Below are positions 5,711 through 10,778 of a DNA stretch of 10,778 nucleotides, one piece after another. Under the pieces are notes generated by a model. The model saw only the letters and a list, made by a program, of their open reading frames with translations, had not been told where the DNA came from and searched no databases. Source of the DNA: Planctomycetota bacterium (GTDB lineage Bacteria > Planctomycetota > Planctomycetia > Planctomycetales > Planctomycetaceae). Each line of letters starts with the position of its first letter. Position 1 is the first letter of the stretch. A program made the position numbers and the translations under genes. The DNA lies in the NCBI GenBank assembly GCA_024278285.1, contig JAJRTM010000415.1, forward strand, positions 1 to 10,778, written 5' to 3'.

Positions 5711-5796
5711 GAAAAACGAAGAGATGTAGCAGTTATTATTTAATCGATACTTACGCAGTCGCCTTGCCGTTAAACGATTTATCAGAGTATAGGTGC

Positions 5797-7224
5797 TTAA
5801 TCAAGTCGCTTCAAAAATGGGAGCGACAGGCGTTGTAGTTCGGTTTCTAAATTGAGTTCTTCCTTATTACCAGGGTTAACCGCGTCCCCTTCGGTGAGGA
5901 TATCCAGATTCGTGAGAATGACCTGCTCGGCTGCTTGCAAACCAGATTCAATAATACTGAGCGATTGAATTTTTGTCTTTTGTTGAACGATTCGTTTTAC
6001 GACCTTGTTGTCGCGGACCACAAATACTTTGTTTTGGAAGATTGCTTCACGTGGAATCGGGATGACATTTTTATAAACAGGGCCTTCGATACTGATGCTT
6101 ACAAACGTTCCCGGCAGGAGTGGCGAGGCGGCGGTCAGGTTATCGACAACGACAAAAAGTTGTACGGTTCGCGTTTGAGTATTGGCCACCGGGGCGGCTC
6201 GGGTAACGATTCCGCTCCAGGTTGTGGAAGAGTCTGAACTGGTTCGGATGGTGACCTGTGGATATTTCTTGTTGCGGATTTGAGGAATGATTTTCAGATA
6301 ATCTTGCAGTGGAATGCCTACTGGGATTTCCACGCGATCAAAATTGATGACAGTCACCAGCGGGTCGCCGACTCTTACGTATTGCCCACGCTCGACATGT
6401 ATTTCGCTGAACTGTCCTGAAATTGGTGACGTGACGGTAGCTCGATTCAAATCGAGCAGGGCAATTTCCAGATCGTTCTGGTGAGTTTGTTTGCGTGCGA
6501 GTATTTGTTCTTTTCGGAATGGGACCAGCGCATGTTCTGTTTCAATCTGTATCATCGCATCTTCGTATTTGCTCAAATCGAGTTCAGCGGTTGTTAAATC
6601 ACTGGGGGAGGCAATCCCTTGCTTTACCAGATTATTGGTTCGTTCATACTCTTTGCGAAACACTTCCACATTTTTCTTCTGTAGATTCAGTCGGCGTTTC
6701 AGATTGAGAGATTCCTGATCGAGTCGATTGATTTCCGCTTGATCTTCCCGCAAGCGGTCTTTAGCTTGATCAACTTTTTCCTGGTAAGTTTGTGGATCAA
6801 TTTGTACAACCAAATCGCCTTCGCTTCGCCGTGATTCTCCTTTGCTGTTGGTCGTATAAGTGAGGGCAAGAACAGATTGCCCGATTTTAAGTGGTTCAAT
6901 TGTTTCCGTTATTTCACCTGCAACCTGGGCAGATAAGGTCACTTTTTGCATCGAACGGACAGTCCCAAACCCCTGAATCATTTCCTGAACCGTAGCAGAT
7001 TCTGTATCAAATACTTGGACAGAAATAACCCGCTCGACTGGATTCACACGAGATGGTTTTTTTATCAAAGAGGCGAAATACCTGGACGCACCAAACCCCG
7101 CCCCGCCAATAAGCAGGATCAACACCAAAGTAAGAATGAACGAAAAAAGGAGCCGCCTGTTCGGTGGCTGCCGATTTTTATCGTCAATAGTTCTGGTGGG
7201 AGATTCGTTTGGTGCAGTTTCCAT
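5797..7224 (-). CDS. RND/HlyD-family periplasmic adaptor subunit
   Basis: This 475-residue membrane-fusion protein would link an inner-membrane pump to an outer-membrane channel. A single N-terminal anchor spans about 25-46 after a polar head. The first half-lipoyl motif begins GFGTVRSMQKVTLSAQVAGE (85-104) and resumes at EGDLVVQIDP (135-144), split by a roughly 15-residue insert (TYTTNSKGESRR) that is longer than usual. A long alpha-helical hairpin, coiled-coil rich in Glu/Lys/Leu, fills about 145-260. The second lipoyl half is ATVTSPISGQFSEIHVERGQ (262-281), then beta-barrel and membrane-proximal domains (296-450). No pump or TolC-like gene is adjacent. The gene is divergent from the methyltransferase and convergent with eboA. 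The Met codon at 7224 has no clear Shine-Dalgarno. Confidence 0.9.
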   Translation of the reverse strand: METAPNESPTRTIDDKNRQPPNRRLLFSFILTLVLILLIGGAGFGASRYFASLIKKPSRVNPVERVISVQVFDTESATVQEMIQGFGTVRSMQKVTLSAQVAGEITETIEPLKIGQSVLALTYTTNSKGESRRSEGDLVVQIDPQTYQEKVDQAKDRLREDQAEINRLDQESLNLKRRLNLQKKNVEVFRKEYERTNNLVKQGIASPSDLTTAELDLSKYEDAMIQIETEHALVPFRKEQILARKQTHQNDLEIALLDLNRATVTSPISGQFSEIHVERGQYVRVGDPLVTVINFDRVEIPVGIPLQDYLKIIPQIRNKKYPQVTIRTSSDSSTTWSGIVTRAAPVANTQTRTVQLFVVVDNLTAASPLLPGTFVSISIEGPVYKNVIPIPREAIFQNKVFVVRDNKVVKRIVQQKTKIQSLSIIESGLQAAEQVILTNLDILTEGDAVNPGNKEELNLETELQRLSLPFLKRLD

Positions 7225-7340
7225 TTTAATCAGGCTTGTATTCTAACAGATGTCACTGTTTACTTATGTTTCCCAAGGATGGTCTGAAAATTCAGCGAGT
7301 CTTAATGTTAAAGATATCCTCCCAGAGATTATAGCAGAGG

Positions 7341-7360
7341 ATGGGCCAAAGTCAGCCCAT
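7341..7360. other. Hairpin just before the methyltransferase start
   Basis: ATGGGC (7341-7346) and GCCCAT (7355-7360) form a 6-bp stem with an 8-base loop, ending 9 bases before the preferred ATG at 7370. It could limit ribosome access or be an operator in the divergent promoter region. It would be coding if the earlier start at 7250 is used. Confidence 0.3.
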
Positions 7361-7369
7361 AATTTCAAG

Positions 7370-8200
7370 ATGCCCAGCATTAGAATCAAGCAATTAAGCG
7401 ATTCCCGATTGACCGTTTACCGCAATCTTCGTCAAACAAATCTGGTCCGACAATCGGGGCATTTTATTGCAGAAGGCTGGAGAGTTGTCGAGCGATTGCT
7501 GAACAGTTCTTTTGAAGTGCAGTCACTACTACTGAGTGAAAAACGTGCAGAAGTTCTGGCAGACCAGATTGATATCAAAGCAGACCTGTTCGTTCTTCCC
7601 CAAAGAGAAGCCTCTCAACTGATCGGATTTCCGTTTCACGATGGTGTTCTCGCTTGTGCGAAGCGGCTGGAGAATCCTTCGCTGGGTTCGATCATCAATC
7701 AGCAAGCAGGTAAGAATCCGATTCTTATCTGCTGCCCCAAAATAACGGCTCCCGATAATCTTGGTTCATTAATTCGCTTGGGGGCAAGCTTTGGTGTTCA
7801 AGGAATTTTGCTTGGTCCCGGCTCTGTCGATCCATACATTCGGCGGACGATTCGAGTTTCGATGGGAACATTTTTCAATGTGCCAATTCGAACAGACAAC
7901 AATTTACTCAGCGAGTTGAAAGAACTGCGTCAACAAAACAGATGCAAGATTATTGCGGCGGAAAAAACCAACAATTCGCAACCTCTATGTGATGCCATTG
8001 TGTCAACCACGATCACGAATTCTGTTGATCAATCGTCTCCAACAATATTACTGCTCGGTAATGAAGCAGATGGTCTGGATACAGAATGGCTCGACCTGGC
8101 GGATAAGATATTGCACATTCCAATCCAAACAAATGTCGATTCACTAAATGTGACACACGCCGCTGCGATTTTTTTGCATGAACTGACTCGCAAATATTAA
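7370..8200 (+). CDS. SpoU/TrmH-family RNA 2'-O-methyltransferase
   Basis: This 276-residue SPOUT enzyme would transfer a methyl group from S-adenosylmethionine to a ribose 2'-OH in rRNA or tRNA. An N-terminal substrate-binding domain (RIKQLSDSRLTVYRNLRQ, 5-22; HFIAEGWRVVERLL, 31-44) precedes the catalytic knot. Motif 1 is DNLGSLIRLGASFG (129-142), motif 2 is ILLLGNEADGLD (226-237), motif 3 is IPIQTNVDSLNVTHAAAI (250-267). ATG 7370 is chosen because family members begin close to this point. An in-frame ATG at 7250 would add 40 residues without family resemblance, only 25 bases from the divergent gene's start. Neither start has a good Shine-Dalgarno. Which RNA it modifies cannot be told; it is nearest the TrmH/RlmB-like group. 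Confidence 0.9.
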   Translation: MPSIRIKQLSDSRLTVYRNLRQTNLVRQSGHFIAEGWRVVERLLNSSFEVQSLLLSEKRAEVLADQIDIKADLFVLPQREASQLIGFPFHDGVLACAKRLENPSLGSIINQQAGKNPILICCPKITAPDNLGSLIRLGASFGVQGILLGPGSVDPYIRRTIRVSMGTFFNVPIRTDNNLLSELKELRQQNRCKIIAAEKTNNSQPLCDAIVSTTITNSVDQSSPTILLLGNEADGLDTEWLDLADKILHIPIQTNVDSLNVTHAAAIFLHELTRKY

Positions 8201-8300
8201 TGTCTTAATTGTGCGCGAAACGTGAACGTGTTACCTTCGATTAGTTGTTTGCATTAATTTGATTCTGTGCTTTATTGTTTTAGTCGAGAATGTCCAACTA

Positions 8301-8309
8301 CCCCCCCCC
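8301..8309 (+). repeat. C9 homopolymer tract upstream of the hydrolase gene
   Basis: Nine consecutive C's end 28 bases before the ATG at 8338 and 13 bases before the AGGTGAG ribosome site (8322-8328), in the 5' leader or promoter zone. Long C or G runs slip during replication, so length could vary between cells and alter expression. It could also be a sequencing-error hotspot. Confidence 0.6.
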
Positions 8310-8337
8310 ACTCTGAGAAATAGGTGAGATTTTTCTG

Positions 8338-9993
8338 ATGAAATTATTTATGCGATCCCATTCGTTTTCTTTTTTCGTAGTCATTCTGTTCTGTCAACTC
8401 GTTCTTGGGGGAGAAAGTGCTACTGAGCAGGCTTCCCCGTTTCCGGGCAAGAAATCTGTATGGAACGGCTTTGATCGATACGATTTTCAGGTGGAGCAGT
8501 TTTCTGTTCTCGTTGTTGTTCCGAAAAACGTTGCTGCGGGAAAGCCGTGGGTCTGGCATGGTGAGTTTTTTGGTCACAAGCCTGCTCCAGATATCGCATT
8601 ACTGAAAAAAGGGTTTCACATTGCTTACATGCGAGTGCCGAACATGCTTGGGTCTCCCGAGGCGGTTGAGCATTGGGATTTGTTCTATCGTGAATTGACT
8701 GAAAAACATGGCTTTGCAAAAAAAGTCGCGCTGGTCGGTCTTAGTCGAGGAGGGTTGTACTGTTACAACTGGGCGGCTGCGAATCCGGAAAAGGTGGCTT
8801 CTGTTTTTGGTGATGCTCCCGTTTGTGATTTCAAAAGCTGGCCCGGCGGCAAGGGAAAAGGGAAGGGGAGCAAAGTTGACTGGCAGCGAGTGCTGGATCG
8901 TTACGGATTCAAAAACGAAGCAGAAGCATTAAGCTACAAGAAGAATCCGATTGATAATCTGGCTCCGTTAGCAAAGCATCATATCCCTTTACTGCATGTT
9001 TATGGAGAGGCAGATGAGGTAGTGCCTTGGGATGAAAATACAGGAGTGATCGCATCACGTTATCGCAAACTGGGAGGTCGAATCGATTTAATCGCCAAGC
9101 CGGGCGTGAAGCATCATCCACACAGCTTACATGATGCGAAACCGATTGTGGAATTTATCGAACGGAATGCTTCGGTTGGTAAATCGCGGTCGCTTCCGCG
9201 GCACCGCAACGATCCGGTCGGAATACGATCTGCAACACTCGAACCTTCCAAAAAAGTGGTTTACAAAATTGTTGACGACCACGAACTTTATCTGCATGTT
9301 TTCGAACCAGATGGATTTCAACCTGATGATAAACGTTCCTGTTTCCTGGTTATTCATGGCGGCGGCTGGGTGGGCGGCGAACCTCGCAGGATGTATCCTT
9401 TTGCTGATCATTTTGCAAAAAAGGGAATGGTTGGTATTAGTCTGGAGTATCGATTATATAATAAAGCGAAGGGAATTACCGTTTTTGATTGTGTGAAAGA
9501 TGCTCGCAGTGCGGTTCGTTTTATTCGGTCACATGCTCAAACACTGGGTATCAATCCGCAGAAAATCATCGTCAGTGGTGGTTCAGCCGGCGGGCATGTT
9601 GCGCTCGGAACGGCGTTGTTCGATGGCGTTGATGACCCGTCCGACCCTCTTGATGTTTCAGCCGTTCCAAATGTTCTTGTTCCGTTGTTTCCGGTCATTG
9701 ATACTTCTCCTGCTGGTTATGGAAACAAGCGAATAGGAAAACGCTGGCAAGAACTTTCGCCAGTAGATCATGTAAAATACGGCTTGCCTCCCACGATCAT
9801 TTTTCATGGAACTGGCGATACAGTAACGCCATTTGCAGGGGCGAAAAAATATCAGGAACTGGCAGTGAAAAAAGGGAACCGCTGCGAACTGGTGATCAAC
9901 AAACAGGGCAGGCACGGCTATTTAATGTTCGATGATAAACTGTATCTGGAAACCTTAAAACAGATCGAGAAATTTCTGGCCTCGCTGGAGTGA
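8338..9993 (+). CDS. Secreted protein with two tandem alpha/beta-hydrolase domains
   Basis: This 551-residue protein has a signal peptide (MKLFMRSHS then hydrophobic 10-24). Domain 1 (about 35-278) has the nucleophile elbow GLSRGG with S136, a likely acid in GEADEVVP (D226) and histidines in GVKHHPH (259-262). Domain 2 (about 305-551) is of the hormone-sensitive-lipase/BD-FAE esterase kind: oxyanion motif HGGGW (340-344), nucleophile GGSAGG with S416, acid D494 in HGTGD and base H526 in GRHGY. Both triads look complete, so it could cleave two ester types, such as acetyl or feruloyl groups on polysaccharides; the substrate is inferred. A KGKGKGSK loop (172-179) decorates domain 1. AGGTGAG at 8322-8328 supports the ATG. 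The oxidoreductase gene starts 68 bases downstream, probably in one transcript. Confidence 0.87.
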   Translation: MKLFMRSHSFSFFVVILFCQLVLGGESATEQASPFPGKKSVWNGFDRYDFQVEQFSVLVVVPKNVAAGKPWVWHGEFFGHKPAPDIALLKKGFHIAYMRVPNMLGSPEAVEHWDLFYRELTEKHGFAKKVALVGLSRGGLYCYNWAAANPEKVASVFGDAPVCDFKSWPGGKGKGKGSKVDWQRVLDRYGFKNEAEALSYKKNPIDNLAPLAKHHIPLLHVYGEADEVVPWDENTGVIASRYRKLGGRIDLIAKPGVKHHPHSLHDAKPIVEFIERNASVGKSRSLPRHRNDPVGIRSATLEPSKKVVYKIVDDHELYLHVFEPDGFQPDDKRSCFLVIHGGGWVGGEPRRMYPFADHFAKKGMVGISLEYRLYNKAKGITVFDCVKDARSAVRFIRSHAQTLGINPQKIIVSGGSAGGHVALGTALFDGVDDPSDPLDVSAVPNVLVPLFPVIDTSPAGYGNKRIGKRWQELSPVDHVKYGLPPTIIFHGTGDTVTPFAGAKKYQELAVKKGNRCELVINKQGRHGYLMFDDKLYLETLKQIEKFLASLE

Positions 9994-10061
9994 TCTTTAT
10001 CGAGAACCTCTTTCAATAAAACGAAACAGAACATCTACGGAAATGATTGGAAAGAATTATT

Positions 10062-10778
10062 ATGCATCGTCGCCATTTCATGCAGAATCTTGCGGTTGGT
10101 TCCTCAATTGCTTCATTGTCGCCGTTGGTGTTCGCGAATAAGCCTGATCAGCCAGCGACTCGAATTAAAGTCGGGCAAATTGGTACCAGGCATGCCCATG
10201 CGGGAGGGCAAATTCATACGCTCCGTGCATTGCCCGATTTATACGAATTTGTGGGCTATGTTGAACCGGATGAGTCTCGCTATAAGCAAGTTGCTGATAC
10301 TGCTGTTTATCGAGGGGCAAAACGTCTGACCGAGAAAGAGTTGTTTTCAACGCCGGACTTGCAGGTGGTTGCGGTAGAAACAGAAGTTTGCGATCTACTT
10401 ACCACAGCGAAGCGGTGCATCGATGCAGGTTTTCATATTCATCTTGATAAACCGGCCGGCGAATCATTACCGCAACTTGAAAAACTGCATCGCGCTGCTG
10501 CAAAAAAATCGTTGACGATTCAAATGGGATACATGTTCCGTTACAACCCAGCGTTTCAATTTCTTTTTCAGGCAAACCGGAACGGATGGCTGGGTGATCT
10601 ATTTGAAGTTCATGGAGTGATGAGCAAGAAAGTTCCAGTGACGCGGCGGCGCCAACTCGCACGCTATGCGGGTGGATCGATGTTTGAACTTGGTTGCCAT
10701 TTGATTGACCCGCTGTTTCATTTACTTGGCGTTCCAGATAATGTGGTCAGTTATAATCGTCAGACAATTAAAGACGAC
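10062..10778 (+). CDS. Gfo/Idh/MocA-family oxidoreductase with Tat signal (partial, runs off the end)
   Basis: The first 239 residues are present; the 3' end lies beyond the window. The N-terminus MHRRHFMQNLAVGSSIASLS is a twin-arginine signal (RRHFMQ then a hydrophobic stretch and FA), so the folded enzyme should be exported. The NAD(P)-binding start is IKVGQIGTRHAHAGG (35-49), whose Gly spacing is less regular than the usual GxGxxG. The family's EKP motif appears as HLDKPAGE (127-134) with the catalytic-region Lys130; MGYMFRYNPAF (155-165) and ELGCHLIDPLFHLLG (209-223) are further hallmarks. Such enzymes oxidise or epimerise sugars or inositols. ATG 10062 follows GGAAAG (10049-10054). Placement behind a secreted esterase suggests joint glycan processing. 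The exact substrate is unknown. Confidence 0.9.
   Translation, partial: MHRRHFMQNLAVGSSIASLSPLVFANKPDQPATRIKVGQIGTRHAHAGGQIHTLRALPDLYEFVGYVEPDESRYKQVADTAVYRGAKRLTEKELFSTPDLQVVAVETEVCDLLTTAKRCIDAGFHIHLDKPAGESLPQLEKLHRAAAKKSLTIQMGYMFRYNPAFQFLFQANRNGWLGDLFEVHGVMSKKVPVTRRRQLARYAGGSMFELGCHLIDPLFHLLGVPDNVVSYNRQTIKDD

Noticed and set aside
8420..8719. 99-codon minus-strand frame over the hydrolase gene
   Set aside because: It overlaps the conserved first hydrolase domain, has no ribosome site and no family resemblance.

Overview
The window looks like part of a planctomycete chromosome, probably of the Gimesia/Rubinisphaera/Planctomyces kind; the genus is a guess. The reasons are a moderate base composition (by eye a little under half G+C), sparse Shine-Dalgarno sites, intergenic palindromic repeats of a style common in that phylum, a small Ser/Ala-rich protein ending in LDLDA, a membrane protein with a basic head and acidic stalk, and a twin-arginine Gfo/Idh/MocA oxidoreductase beside a secreted esterase-like hydrolase. 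No RNA gene, CRISPR array, transposase or phage gene was found.

Layout. Positions 1-547 are gene-free and repeat-rich: a three-palindrome REP-like element (31-116), a strong stem-loop (374-399) and a 12-bp inverted repeat joining the two. A small planctomycete-type protein follows (548-886, +), then another candidate repeat. On the minus strand lies a HigBA/RelE-type toxin-antitoxin pair (toxin 1279-1599 or longer, antitoxin 929-1279). Its promoter and operator can be read directly, but the full-length toxin frame has no ordinary start codon. An orphan NatA-like ABC ATPase (1909-2664, -) is divergent from a GmhA-like SIS sugar isomerase (2889-3524, +). Then come a membrane-anchored protein with a beta-rich C-terminus (3773-4678, +) and an EboA-family protein (4785-5675, +).

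Convergent with eboA is an RND/HlyD-type periplasmic adaptor (5797-7224, -), divergent from a SpoU/TrmH rRNA methyltransferase (7370-8200, +). After a gap holding a run of nine C's comes a secreted protein of two tandem alpha/beta-hydrolase domains (8338-9993, +). A Tat-exported Gfo/Idh/MocA oxidoreductase follows 68 bases later and runs off the window end (10062-10778, +).

How the genes relate. Most are single genes of mixed function rather than one pathway. Two groups look functional: the toxin-antitoxin operon with its operator, and the hydrolase-oxidoreductase pair, which would fit breakdown of esterified or sulfated sugars outside the cytoplasm. Several members of normally multi-gene systems stand alone here (NatA without a permease, EboA without eboB-F, an RND adaptor without its pump). 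The best candidates for something undescribed are the toxin's missing start codon combined with an apparently leaderless promoter, the orphan EboA, and the structured repeat region at the left end.
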